Below, piece after piece: positions 44,501 to 63,985 of a stretch of 64,000 bases of DNA (positions are counted from its first letter, which is position 1; each line of letters starts with the position of its first letter). A program made the translations under genes and the position numbers. Origin of the DNA: Anolis sagrei (lineage: Eukaryota > Chordata > Lepidosauria > Squamata > Anolidae); assembly GCF_037176765.1 (NCBI RefSeq), contig NC_090024.1, positions 164,468,778-164,532,777 of the forward strand. Reading direction: 5' to 3'. A model generated the notes under the pieces. That model was not told where the DNA came from. It ran no database searches and saw only the letters and a program-made list of their open reading frames with translations.

Positions 44501-45678
44501 ACCAACAAGGTTATAGAATTTTCCATTTTCACTCTCTAAAGCATATTTAATAAAGACCGACCAGTATGCATCAAAATCTGATCCGTTAGTTTCCCCCCTG
44601 AATACCCTCATTTCCATTGATAGTTTATCATTTAAGGCTACATTCCATACCTCCCCATACCATGCTTCTGGTGTAAGATTAGTTACTATTTTCCAATTCC
44701 TTGCAATTATAATTCTTGTCACGCTGAATAAAATAATCACCATTTTTTTCTTTTCCATTTCTAAATTCAACTTTGTGATGTCCATTAGTAATGCTAACCT
44801 AGAATCCGGAGTAATATTTAGTCCAATAATATTACCTATTTAGATAAAGTTTAACCTTTCTTTGTAGACATGTCTCACCATTCTCCTTTTTAGTTATCAT
44901 ATCTGCCTTTGATTTTAAAAAAAATGACCGGCATTGCATGCTCATAGTATTCCAGATATGGCCACATGCTACATTTATTCATGAAGTTGTATCACACTGA
45001 GGTCTTTTCATCTTTTTTTCTAATGATCTCTAACATCTAATGTGTTGTTTTCATTACTGAAGTATATTAAACTGACATCACTGTTCTGTCCAGTAGAACC
45101 CCAAAATCTCTGTTTAGGCACTTCTACTTTGGGCCCAGCAATGTACTGCTCCACTGAAGGTTGCTTTCCATTTTATTCCTCATCTGCCTGATTTGGAGGG
45201 ATTCTTTCAGAGCTCTTCGTAGTCTGCCTGGTTTTTCATAATCCTAAATAATTTGGCATCATCCATAAACCTCAACTATTTCCTCACTCTTCATTCCAAA
45301 AGGTTACCCTCTTTACAAGATTTGTGTCCTATAAAGTATCTAGTGCAATAAGTAGATTAGTAGTGTTTTTAAAAACTGTATAATGTGTTTACGCACTTTA
45401 TTTAATTGTATTATGTTTTTTTTCTTTTCTATAAAAATAAATAAATAGCAAAAAGTATATATTAAACTTATTAACTCTTTCCTAGGGTAGGTTCATAACT
45501 AAGTTTATTATTTGTAATGTTTTATTGTGTATTTCAGTTCCAGAAAGAATATCCACAGATCTACCAGGACAGATTTCCAACAACAGAAAGTGAAGCCATT
45601 TTGTTTGAAGACAAGCCCAAAATTAAGCAACCAATGCTCAGCCTACGAAAGCCAAAGTTTCGCACCTTGCGAAATTAG
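29571..45678 (+). CDS. DEPDC1: DEP domain-containing protein 1A (DEPDC1), 12 coding exons
   Basis: Coding exons: 29571-29618, 31829-32094, 32464-32614, 35162-35280, 35732-35862, 36609-36656, 37137-37277, 37682-38524, 38996-39168, 40738-40914, 41855-42040, 45538-45678. Phases join without a break to 807 residues (human 811). It starts [16 protein letters not shown], close to human, and ends [13 protein letters not shown] domain spans about residues 20-105 ([14 protein letters not shown]). A RhoGAP-like domain spans about 195-300 ([17 protein letters not shown]). A poorly conserved, probably disordered middle is encoded by exon 8, and a conserved C-terminal part begins at about 585 ([18 protein letters not shown]). 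In mammals the protein is a proliferation-linked nuclear factor reported to act with the repressor ZNF224 and in mitosis. The introns hold many repeats. Intron 5 appears to use a GC donor. RPE65 follows 3.6 kb downstream on the same strand, as in mammals. Confidence 0.97.
29891..30655 (-). mobile_element. Non-LTR LINE reverse transcriptase fragment in DEPDC1 intron 1
   Basis: On the - strand, pieces read [49 protein letters not shown] (the catalytic YADD box) and [18 protein letters not shown]. Then come [19 protein letters not shown] and the [19 protein letters not shown] block. This is the order of a LINE reverse transcriptase from the palm to the thumb. The pieces lie in more than one frame with stops between, so the copy is dead. 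Both ends are truncated. I cannot fix the clade. Confidence 0.8.
30656..31200. other. DEPDC1 intron 1, unrecognised part
   Basis: Sequence between the LINE fragment and the palindromic element. No conserved motif or repeat family recognised. Confidence 0.4.
31205..31395. mobile_element. Palindromic short element in DEPDC1 intron 1
   Basis: The left arm has CTCACTACATGGCTATAGCA, GATTCCATTTTAATTGCTGC and GAATCCTGGGATTTATAGTT. The right arm has GTACAAACCCCATGACAGTT and AAAAGGGAATTGTTGTACTA. A diverged copy of the family at 20222-20397. Confidence 0.6.
32922..33295. mobile_element. hAT-type non-autonomous element with exact 8-bp target duplication
   Basis: The ends are CAGGGGTCCTCAAACTAAAG and AAAGTTTGAGGACCCCTG. 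GTCTAGAG flanks both sides at 32914-32921 and 33296-33303, the 8-bp duplication expected for hAT. The inside includes GAAATGACTTGAAAGCACAC, a Sauria-like phrase also inside the copy at 23.1-23.5 kb. It lies in DEPDC1 intron 3. No transposase is encoded. Confidence 0.88.
33306..33632. mobile_element. hAT-like element fragment next to the previous one
   Basis: The left end has CAACTTCTTAAACTGTGGCT and GGGGTCATGAAAAAATAGAG. The right end has GGTGAAAAGGGGAGCAGTTG and AATGTTTAAGAAGCCTTTTT. The CTTCTTAAAC and GTTTAAGAAG phrases pair as inverted ends. It begins 2 bp after the target duplication of the element at 32922, so two insertions sit side by side. Confidence 0.55.
34138..34600 (-). repeat. 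Sauria SINE, reverse, split by an L2 3' tail
   Basis: The left part has GTGGCTACGTGCCTTCAAGT and GTTTTCTTGGCACAAAGTCA, the reversed SINE tail and body. The right part from about 34505 has GTTGCTCAGTGAATTTCAGT and GAATCCTGGTCTTCCACGAT, the reversed head side. Between them, at about 34260-34504, is a forward L2-type tail: GTAAGCCACCTTGAGTCCCC, GAGAAAGACGGGGTATAAAT, then AAGTAAGTAAATAAA. The LINE tail therefore landed inside the older SINE, in DEPDC1 intron 3. Confidence 0.7.
35863..36608 (+). other. DEPDC1: Apparent GC-AG intron (DEPDC1 intron 5)
   Basis: The upstream exon ends ACCAATCAG at 35862 and the intron starts GCAAGT. The downstream exon starts at 36609 after TTCTTGCAG with AAGACCTCCCTCACTGG. 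Joining G to AA restores the E-D-L-P-H-W-V-L order of the human protein in frame. No GT at the junction gives the same protein. CAG|GCAAGT is the consensus of GC donors. The intron also has a CT array and a run of 15 C at 36036-36050. Confidence 0.8.
39228..39830. repeat. Possible solo LTR or other dispersed insertion in DEPDC1 intron 9
   Basis: A block of distinct composition with TATA-like and tail-like phrases and no coding part. It could be a solo LTR of a retrovirus-like or Gypsy-like element, in reverse, but the ends and target duplication are not clear. The age is probably old. This is a weak call. Confidence 0.25.
43546..43745 (-). repeat. Sauria SINE, reverse, in DEPDC1 intron 11
   Basis: Left TTGTTTTATGCCTTCAAGTC and TTTCTGACTTATGGTAACCA (tail). 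Middle TTCCTCTGAGGCCGAGAGAG. Right GAACCCTGGTCTCCCAGTGG and CAAACCACTAATCCACTGG (head). Confidence 0.88.
43746..44330. other. DEPDC1 intron 11, unrecognised part
   Basis: Open frames at 43578-43964 (-) and 43674-43913 (+) overlap the SINE and each other; no gene. No further repeat recognised. Confidence 0.4.
44335..44835 (-). mobile_element. L1 LINE, C-terminal end of ORF2, reverse, in DEPDC1 intron 11
   Basis: The - strand frame 44785-44483 reads [38 protein letters not shown] and [19 protein letters not shown], then stops. The R-x-x-I-A-R-x-W-K start followed by a W..W and a final F-x-x-Y/W-x-x-F block is the usual end of L1 ORF2. The T-rich left edge (TTTTATTTACATATATTAAC) would be its 3' end. 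A short 5'-truncated copy. Confidence 0.65.
44925..45365. repeat. Old CR1-like LINE fragment in DEPDC1 intron 11
   Basis: Phrases such as GTTCTGTCCAGTAGAACCCC, AAAATCTCTGTTTAGGCACT and CAGAGCTCTTCGTAGTCTGC, then AATTTGGCATCATCCATAAA, follow the order of a CR1 region common in turtles and birds. Heavily diverged, so an ancient copy. I do not fix the orientation. Confidence 0.5.
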
Positions 45679-46670
45679 TGTATCGCTTTACATGAGCGAT
45701 GACAAAAGTCAGTCTGCTAAACAATGTTTAAGTGAGCCAGTGTACACAAATGTGAATTTGTATGATAACAATAAGAGTTTTTTCCTGCCATATCTGGAAA
45801 CAAGGATATCCCTGTTTACAAAATAATTCAAAACTGTAAATAGATATTTTGTTCGTTTGTATGACTTGTATGCTGATTGACTGAAATATAGTGAAGGTGA
45901 CAATATATAACCAAAACAAAAAAGAACAATGCTGGTAAAAAAATTACAATTTTGGTGCTCTGTCATGGTTTTAGATACTTTAATAGGCTGATATTTGTGT
46001 TCATTTTCAGTATGTACTGTTTATACACTTCAGTCAAAATGTAAGACAATCCCAAAAAGTTTTTATGTAGACAGCTGTGACTGTTTGTGTATGAATGTGT
46101 TTGTTTTGGTGTTATTTTGCATTTTGCACATGCTATACACTCACCCATATATGGTCTCCAAAGTATAAGATGTAGAGGAACCATGGAGGATGGCGACAAT
46201 ATCCCAAAAGATGAAGATCACAGAACTGACTGATGTTGCAAATCAAGCCTTTTATGAGGAGAAAACGTATTGCTTCAACAGCCATAAAAGAGCAATCCAT
46301 TCATTGTTTTTATGGTTGTCAATGAAAATATGTGGCACCTGTAATCTTCACATAATTGGGAATGTACAGCTAATGGCCACTTAGATGTACAATGACTTTG
46401 TCCTTTATCTTTTAATTCAGATGAATGGGTTAGTTTCAGATTTAAATTTAAAATCAATCCAGCTGCTTGACAAGCATAGCAGAGCTTTCTTTTGTTTCTA
46501 TCCACATGGCCTTGTAGTTGCCTGAAAGCTTGCTTTGGTATGGTTTCATAGTACTTCAGAACAATTTTTGGTTTGGTTTTTGTGAAGGTGCATGGTAGGG
46601 ACCTACAGTAGATCTTCTCCTGCTGGATCCTATTCTACCCATGGAGGTTTAGCCTGAGTTTAAGTTATGG

Positions 46671-46805
46671 CAGTGGTTCTCAACCTGTGGGTCCCCAGAT
46701 GTTTTGGCCTTCAACTCCCAGAAATCCTAACAGCTGGTAAACTGGCTGGGATTTCTCGGTGTTGTAGGCCAAAACATCTGGGGACCCACAGGTTGAGAAC
46801 CACTG
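46671..46805. mobile_element. Palindromic hAT element with exact 8-bp target duplication in the DEPDC1 3' UTR
   Basis: The ends are CAGTGGTTCTCAACCTGTGG and CCACAGGTTGAGAACCACTG, perfect inverses. The pairing continues through GTCCCCAGATGTTTTGGCCT and the matching right arm over nearly the whole 135 bp. AGTTATGG lies directly on both sides (46663-46670 and 46806-46813), the 8-bp target duplication of hAT. In RNA this would be one long hairpin. Confidence 0.92.
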
Positions 46806-46947
46806 AGTTATGGCTAAGTGTATTCTGTAACGAAATTAAACATTTCATATATCTCTTGAAATGCATTTGTTCCAGGACATTTGTGTTCACATGTATTTGT
46901 CAATATTTAAGTTAATTTGATTTTGGAAATCTATGATAAGATTGTTC

Positions 46948-46953
46948 AATAAA
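46948..46953 (+). terminator. DEPDC1: Polyadenylation signal candidate for DEPDC1
   Basis: AATAAA in TTGTTCAATAAAAGCTGC, 1.27 kb after the stop codon. It is the first canonical hexamer after the CDS that I noticed. Confidence 0.45.
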
Positions 46954-48033
46954 AGCTGCTTTCAACTTGAAAGTGCAGACAGATAAATGTTTCAAAAACT
47001 GTGCATTGAAGTGTTAGAATCAAATTTTAGCTGACCTCAAGAGCTTGTACATATTATCTTGTTACTCAGCTTTTTAAGGTCTTTTATTTTCATACTATGA
47101 GATACTCTATATTTTCAGCACTGAACTCTCTACCCTCTAGTATTGAATCTGGAGAGCGGGGTGTCATCTGTCATTCACTAAATTTTTAAACCTAGTCCAC
47201 CTGACAGCTCTCAAAACCACCAGCAACCAATGGTAGCTTTCATGTCAGCAGGATAGCAAATCTCTCTTGGTTTTATTCTCAATATTGCCAAAGCTACCCA
47301 TGGTGCTGGACCTTGGTGGAAATGGTCCAGCACCTTGGTACCTTCTCTAAAGTTCAGAATAAAATCCAGAGTAACTTCAGTACTTTACTGAAATGGAAGC
47401 CATTAGGCAATGTTTGTCACAGAAGCTACTGCACTGGCTCAAGAAGCACAGCAATGTTAATGTTCTAAGCCATATCCGTCCACTAAAGCAGGAGGTTAAC
47501 CTACATGCACTGTAACATACTCTGTTGAAATCAGAATAGCCCTCCAATTAGAGTGCACAGTATTCACAGATTCAATTATCTTTACCTGTATGTTGATGCG
47601 ACTATTCAATAGGTCTTCCCTAGTTGATAGACAATTTATAGAATTCAAGCCCAAGTACTCTGCCTAAGAAACATAATACAATCGAAAAAGAAATGAAATA
47701 GTCACTAGACAGTGCTAAGAATCGCATTCCTCTGTACTTCATTTACCTTCCTAATTGGGAGCATATAGGGAATTTCCCCTAGTCTAGGAGTAGAAATCAC
47801 GCTTTTCTTGCAATATTGCTTAATTGTCATATCATAGGGATTACAAAGAATTAAATTTGGTCTGATTCTTTTGAATGATACTTATTAAGAAGCTCTGTTT
47901 TGTAACATAAACACAATTATACTCATATTTGAGAGTGACAATCTGCTTTAACACGTGGTACATCTGTCAACTTGTTTTTACATCATTTGAGGCATTGTCC
48001 AATAAAGAGTTGTGTAAATCTTTTGCGCACTTC

Positions 48034-48098
48034 ATAGAATCATAGAGTTGGAAGAGACCTTGTGGGCCATCCAGTCCAACCCCCTGCCAAGGAGCTTA
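48034..48098 (-). repeat. CR1-like LINE 3' end, very short
   Basis: TCATAGAATCATAGAGTTGG then GAAGAGACCTTGTGGGCCAT and CCAGTCCAACCCCCTGCCAA. Same as the start of the longer copy at 55388. Confidence 0.75.
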
Positions 48099-49160
48099 GA
48101 TAGAAAAGAGACACTGTATTTTATTGTCTCGCCAGGAGTAGGCAAAGTGTATCCCATGGGCTTCTCCAAAATGCACTCTTGGCTTTAGGAGGGCATTTCC
48201 ACCTCATTTGGGGGCTCCACAAACTCCCAAGGCATCAAAAGCAATTTTGTAGAATTTTTCCAAAACAAATTTGTTCTTCAAATGTTTCTGAGAGGCATAG
48301 CAAACATTCCAACCAAATTTTGTGCTTTCCGCAGGCAAATTTAAGTGTAGGAGGAAATTTATTTTGAAAAAGTTAACCAAAAATTAGTTTTACTTGCTTT
48401 CTATTATTTAAAAAGACTCCCCAAGATCTAAAATATGGTGAAGATGGTCCCTAGAAGCTGTTTTGGGCAAAAACTTATTTAGGTTTAGGTTTTTTTTAGT
48501 TTGGTTTGTTAAAAACAGATGTGATGGAAAGGTTAAGCCCTTCAGAGTTTCTAGGGGGACTAATGTTCTGGACCAATGTATCTGATAAAATTGTTATTTT
48601 TATTGTTTTGTAATAGCCTCAGAAAAATATCTCTTGATTTTCAAAGGTGGGTGGATTTCTTTAATGCAACTTTTAAAGACTTGTCCTATAAAAGTCTACA
48701 TAACTGAGATGAGATGAAATCCTGATAAATTAACAATTGCTTAAAGTATCTGCTGCAAACATCTCTGTTATCCATTGCAAAGAACAGCATGTATATTGAG
48801 TGGATGCTGCTTTGGAAACCATTGCATGTTTTCTTGACTCTTGGAACTGACAGTATTCCTAGGGCCAATTCACCTAAACTGGACATTTGGATAAGGGGGC
48901 AAAGAGTTGTTGCCAAGGCATGAGCACGTTACAGGCTGTGTGACTACAGTCTGCTTTCTTTTCCCTTGTTTCCTTATAATCCACTTCTGCGTGGAGATTT
49001 AAGTCTAGAAAAACATTCAAAGACCTTTGAACAGCAGGACAAAAATCTCATAAAGCTTCAGGAGGATTTGAGTAGTGAAAGATACTTCTGTTTCCAAGGC
49101 CAAGCTAATTGGTTCATAGGTTTCCTTAAAGCCAGTGTTCTCGCCAGTAAAAGCCAACAT
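48099..49160. other. Spacer between DEPDC1 and RPE65
   Basis: Mostly unrecognised single-copy-looking sequence. It should include the upstream control region of RPE65, but I cannot assign individual factor sites with confidence. Confidence 0.4.
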
Positions 49161-49163
49161 TCA

Positions 49164-49171
49164 TATAAATA
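49164..49171 (+). promoter_or_regulatory. RPE65: RPE65 TATA box
   Basis: TATAAATA lies 73-80 bp before the RPE65 start codon, so transcription would begin near 49195 and leave a 5' UTR of about 50 bases. A TATA box here fits a tightly tissue-restricted gene and contrasts with the TATA-less DEPDC1 promoter. Confidence 0.7.
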
Positions 49172-49243
49172 GGCTGCAAACATCTCTGAGCGCTATATTC
49201 AGTGCTGAATTCGGGAAAGTTCAAGTCCTTTCTCCTGAAGAAA

Positions 49244-59670
<10,427 letters not shown>

Positions 59671-59855
59671 TGGCTGCTTCATTAGGCCTATGATGAAAGT
59701 CTCCCTTTCCAGGTTAAAAAAGCCTACCTCTGCATCCTAAACTCTGCCAGAGATTTCCAAAATTAGTTCACATTTCAATATACATTTTCAAAACGCAGGC
59801 ATACTTTTGTAAACCATGTTAATGTAGTCTAAATAAATATATATGCAAATTGACA
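59671..59855 (+). other. RPE65: RPE65 3' UTR (inferred)
   Basis: From after the TGA at 59668-59670 to about 20 bp past AATAAA at 59832-59837. A short UTR by this reading. Human RPE65 has a longer one, so further signals downstream may also be used. Confidence 0.5.
59832..59837 (+). terminator. RPE65: Polyadenylation signal candidate for RPE65
   Basis: AATAAA in TAGTCTAAATAAATATATAT, 162 bp after the stop codon. Confidence 0.55.
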
Positions 59856-60584
59856 GTATTTTATTGCTAATCCGACAGATGGAAAATTGTATAAAACAGA
59901 GCATCAATATTACACTGTCAAATTACCTTCACTGATTATTCTACGACCTAGGGGTTTGATTCATTAGTAAGATACAGACATGACCCTTCAGATTTTAAAA
60001 CCAAGGGACTGGGGAAGGGAGACACATTCTTTTCAACAGATAACATTATCATGGAACAGAGGATTAGAAAGTTGCAATTTACCATTTATCAAAATAATCA
60101 GCTCAGAAACAAATTGAGAATTCTAATTCTGCTAAGCATGATGAATTCATACACTTTAGGACAATAATGGCTAATACATAAAATCATTACATTACAGTAC
60201 TTTTGAAAAACCTTCCCTCACTTCTGAGGGGAAAATGTCCATTTGTTCTTATTGGCAATAAGGATTAACTCAAGAGTCTGTCTTGCATAAAAGGTCAATC
60301 TTCTCCTTAAAGATAGAGGCAAAGTTGTGTCAGAATTGCAAAAATCCATCAAAATTGTTTGTCGTATCCTTGAGAACGGCTCTCCATTATCCACAGCTTC
60401 GATCACCTACCATACCCATATTTCCTCTATCAGTTGTCACAGTTGGAAACACTGTTTACTTCAGTGAGGCAAGATTTATATAGAGAGTAATCTCTTCATG
60501 TGTTCAGCACCCTCTTCTGGGTCTTTCAGAGATCTAACATTTTTTGTTTTGGCTGATTAGTCTACTTGCTCATATTTTTTTACA

Positions 60585-60690
60585 CTGTCCTTCTGTATTC
60601 TTATATTTTATTCCCCAACCCAATTAGTATACATATTAGTGTAAACTGCTTTCAATCTTGGGAAAGCATCTAACAAATAAATGAGTAAGA
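60585..60690 (+). repeat. LINE-tail-like fragment
   Basis: GTGTAAACTGCTTTCAATCT, TGGGAAAGCATCTAACAAAT and AAATGAGTAAG resemble the diverged 3' tail of an L2/CR1-type LINE. It lies in the spacer between the convergent RPE65 and MCCC2-like genes. The minus-strand AATAAA at 60607-60612 falls inside it. Confidence 0.4.
60607..60612 (-). terminator. Polyadenylation signal candidate for the MCCC2-like gene
   Basis: TTTATT on the + strand, so AATAAA on the - strand, 290 bp after the stop codon at 60901. One of the few candidates before the RPE65 3' end. Confidence 0.35.
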
Positions 60691-60900
60691 ATTTCATCAT
60701 CATGTTTCATATAACTTTGAAATATCTTGCCAATGAAGTACGAAGTACAATGAATAGCTGACATATCTCTTGAAATCAGCTATGTTTTAATACTGAGGTA
60801 TCATAATGATATTGTGTTGAATTAATATACAACTTCTGAGCATTTGGTATCAATATAGTCAAATGTTCACATTCCATTCTTTAAAGGCAGGCATTCTTGC

Positions 60901-63709
60901 TCACATTCTGAAGACAGGCATAGGTGGCCGCTGCAGGGACATGACCTGGTGCTGCTGCTGTTTTGTAATTCTTAAACACTGTGCAATAACCTGCCAAAAC
61001 ACAAAAATACATCAGTAAGAATATTATATATAAGTACTTTGAGCACAGTGCTATCATTAAATTATTAAAAACAATTGTCCTTGCTCAAATCAACATGAAA
61101 CTATGTTTCAGGGTAGCCTGTGAAGACAAATGGGAAATCTTCACAAGCATCTTCATTCCCAAAGTTCTTTAGTATAACTGATGAATTGCCTTTGAAAAGA
61201 AATATGAAAAAGCCTTACTTAAACTTCTTGTACCCTCAACTAAGAAGTAAAACCTTGTCTCTTTTCTACTTCTCCATTAACCTCTTGAAGCAACAAGTTC
61301 TTGTACTCACAACTAAGAATTAAAATTGTATGCCTTTGCTACTTCTCCATTTATTTCTTGAAGCTACATCCTAGTTGTCATCATTACAGAAAAAATATTT
61401 GGATCAAAAGGAAGGAGCAATAATCTAGACATCCTTGAAAGAAAAAATAAGGAACTTCAAAAGTTATAGTAGGTTATTTTCGTGTCAGGAGTAACCTGAG
61501 AAACTACAAGTCACTTCTGGTGTGAGAGAATTGGCAGTCTGCAAGGACATTGCCTAGGGAACGCCTAGATGTTTTACCATCCTATGGGAGGCTTCTCTCA
61601 TGTCCCCGCATGGGAAGAAGCTGACAGATGGGAGCTTACTCTGCTCCTCGGATTCAAACTGCTGACCTTTTGGTCAGCAGTCCTGCCAGCACAAGTGTTT
61701 AACCCATTGTGCCACGGGGGCTCATGTTACAGTAAGTTATAAACTTCCAGGCAAGTCACCAGTTTAGATATTCATAAAGGTAATAAAACAAAGGTACAAA
61801 CTTCATACTGTTGGTAATAAGAGATTAGAAAACAGGACAGACTGGGGCAGACTAGACAACACTATTTACTATACAAAATATATGGAATAAAACCAATTAG
61901 TATTAACATTATTCAACGTAAGATAATGGGAGGGATGAATGACTGATACAGTGATCATAACAAAAAAGAGCAAGTGCTGTGAAAAATCATAAACAATGAT
62001 TTTGGGGATAGGAAGGCATGGGCAAAAGGAAGTATTTTATACAAGCACACACAAATAATAGAGCCTACCTTCCTTGAATTCTGAGGTAGGATTACACCAT
62101 CATCCCAAATCCTGGCTGTAGAGTAAAATGCATTGCTTTCTTTCTTCAGCCTGGGGAAAAAAAATTATTAAGAATATTTTTAAAAGAAAAGGTAGCTTTT
62201 TAATCTAAAGGTACACTTACAAATACCCCTTTAGATATTTTTCTACTAAAGGGAAGTGATACAAAGTACACATTGCCTCAGGACAACAACAAACACATAA
62301 GAAGACTTAATTTATGTAAACACATGATTTTTGAATTTAAATAAAAGACATAGATTTCATTTTGAAAATATAACACAACAGGCACTGAAGTAAAGAAGAT
62401 CCAAACAGAAATGTCAGTACAATTAATACTGAAGGATTTGGGAGTTTTAAAATCTACATACTTTTCCTTTAAAAGGTGTACTTCTGTTTCTGAACTGTCA
62501 TCATCCCAAGTTGCTGAGAATGTGGGGAAATGTCTTGAATCCACAAGGGCAATTTTTGCATTAGGCCAAAGGAATAGGAAGTTTGGATCAAATGATCTCC
62601 CACACTGAATACAAACAACACAAAACCAATGGGATTCAGAAATTAGGAAATCCTCTTTAAGACAGTTGAACTATTTGTTCATAAGAAGACAGTAAAAAGC
62701 CTCTCCATTTGTTTAAAAACACAGCTTTCCTGTCTCAGTACAGCCTGAGTCTTTGCAGCCACAGCATCTAAAAGAGCAAAAGTAATAACTGGAGCCTTTG
62801 CGGGTTTCACAGTATCATATTCTGACCGGTATGGATCTAAATTACATACTGAGCAAAACCCACATTGAGAACACAATATTTTGCTACACCTTTATGCAGT
62901 TATTTCCTGCAAACCAGTGGGAGTGGCCCATTAGAAAATCTACATGAGATGATTTAATGTATAGAATCCAACTAAAACCATACCTCTAGAGTCAGAGGTC
63001 CACAGCAATTTTCCATGTGTACTATTTTAAAGTTACATTATGTTTCCCATAACCACTTTTACTTTTTATTTATTACATTTGTACCCAACTGTTCTCCCCA
63101 CATAAAAAAAAACTCAAGATAGTTACATATTCTTAGCATTGATAAATCCCATTGATAGTCCCAATCAGAGGAGTCTGAATCAATGCCTTATATAGAAAAG
63201 GAACTGATTCAATGATCCTGTTCTAATTAGAATATATTCTAGTGTTTTCAAGGTGGGCATCAAAAATAATTTCAACACCTCCATTTTCAAGCACAAAGTA
63301 ATTTGTAGCATAGACACAAAGCACATGCCAAAATCATCTAATGAGGTAAGAAGTGCAAGTAATCATATCAACACCATAGCCTAACTTAAGTCTGAATTAT
63401 GTGTAATATAACATTACTTATATTAATGCAATGAAACATTAGTCAAATGCAAATATTGGTTCTCCATTTAGTGCATTTTCAAAGACTACTCACTAGCTAA
63501 GTGTCAAAGATCAGTTGTATGTTATAAGCTGCAAATTGATTATTTCCAGCTACGACTTAATGAGTGATCATACTGAGAGATCTCACCATAGCATAGGAGT
63601 CATTTCCATAGCAGCCACCAACGACAAGGGTGATCTTGGGAACAGCAGCACAAGCAACTGCAGACATCATGGAGGCATGTGCCTTTAATCTGTTAGCGTG
63701 GCCCACTGC
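60901..63709 (-). CDS. Divergent MCCC2-like acyl-CoA carboxyltransferase, last four exons, partial at 5'
   Basis: Exons on the - strand, in order of translation: 63709-63587 (41 codons), 62604-62462 (143 nt), 62150-62069 (82 nt), 60990-60901 (29 codons and TGA). All have AG acceptors and GT donors, the internal phases fit (AA joined to G gives Lys), and there are no stops. The first reads AVACAAVPKITLVVGGCYG, then CGRSFDPNFLFLWPNAKIA. The third has YSTARIWDDGVILPQNSRK and the last ends PPMPVFRM. As I remember MCCC2, the matching parts are AVACAQVPKITLIIGGSYG, CGRAYSPRFLYIWPNARIS, YSSARVWDDGIIDPADTR and DFGIFRM. MCCC2 is the mitochondrial carboxyltransferase subunit of methylcrotonyl-CoA carboxylase in leucine breakdown. 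Here the following ISVMGGEQAA loop is replaced by IALVDSRHFP and about a dozen residues are missing. So it is probably a paralogue, perhaps not catalytic. The rest lies beyond 64000. The first acceptor could instead be 4 bp inward, which would shift the frame. Confidence 0.85.
61485..61724 (-). repeat. tRNA-headed SINE, type B, reverse, in the last MCCC2-like intron
   Basis: Left GTGTCAGGAGTAACCTGAGA and CTACAAGTCACTTCTGGTGT. Middle GGACATTGCCTAGGGAACGC and GGAGGCTTCTCTCATGTCCC. Right TTTAACCCATTGTGCCACGG is the reversed tRNA-like head. Confidence 0.88.
61725..62068. other. MCCC2-like last intron, remaining part
   Basis: AT-rich with no recognised feature between the SINE and the exon at 62069-62150. 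Confidence 0.4.
62605..63586. other. MCCC2-like intron between the first two visible exons
   Basis: Contains a reversed LINE/SINE tail at about 63055-63130 (CTTTTTATTTATTACATTTG then CCCAACTGTTCTCCCCACAT). An open frame of 65 codons at 62679-62876 on the - strand has no match to the carboxyltransferase. I leave it as intron. Confidence 0.45.
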
Positions 63710-63737
63710 CTAAATTAAAATGGAAAGTGTTGCCACA

Positions 63738-63985
63738 GAATTGGAAAATATTGCAAAGGCTATCCAGTCTAACCCAGTTCTGCCATGCAGGAACACACAA
63801 AGCACTCCCCACAGGTATCTATCAATCCTCTTTTTAAAAAACTCCAGAGAAGACTCCACCACATTCCAAGACAGTGCATCCTGCTGTGAAATGGAAGGTT
63901 GCTTACCTGTAACCGTGGTTTCCTGAGTAGTTACCTGTGAATTCGCACATTGTGGTATTCCTGCGCCCAAGCAGGCCAGCATCGG
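63738..63985 (-). repeat. CR1-like LINE 3' fragment, reverse
   Basis: GCAAAGGCTATCCAGTCTAA, CAGTTCTGCCATGCAGGAAC, CACTCCCCACAGGTATCTAT and ACTCCAGAGAAGACTCCACC. The last phrases (TGGAAGGTTGCTTACCTGTA, ACCGTGGTTTCCTGAGTAGT) after about 63890 may belong to another dispersed element cut by the window edge. Confidence 0.65.

Larger units (their letters stand above)
45679..46970 (+). other. DEPDC1: DEPDC1 3' UTR (inferred)
   Basis: From the stop codon at 45676-45678 to about 20 bp past the first plain AATAAA at 46948-46953. It contains a hairpin-forming hAT element at 46671-46805. A second AATAAA at 48001-48006 would give a longer form. The end is inferred from signals only. Confidence 0.5.

Noticed and set aside
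48001-48006. AATAAA as the main DEPDC1 polyadenylation signal
   Set aside because: Possible, but an earlier AATAAA at 46948 is available, so I list this only as an alternative end.
62679-62876. A further exon of the MCCC2-like gene
   Set aside because: It lies between two exons that already join to consecutive MCCC2 positions, and its translation has no similarity to the family.
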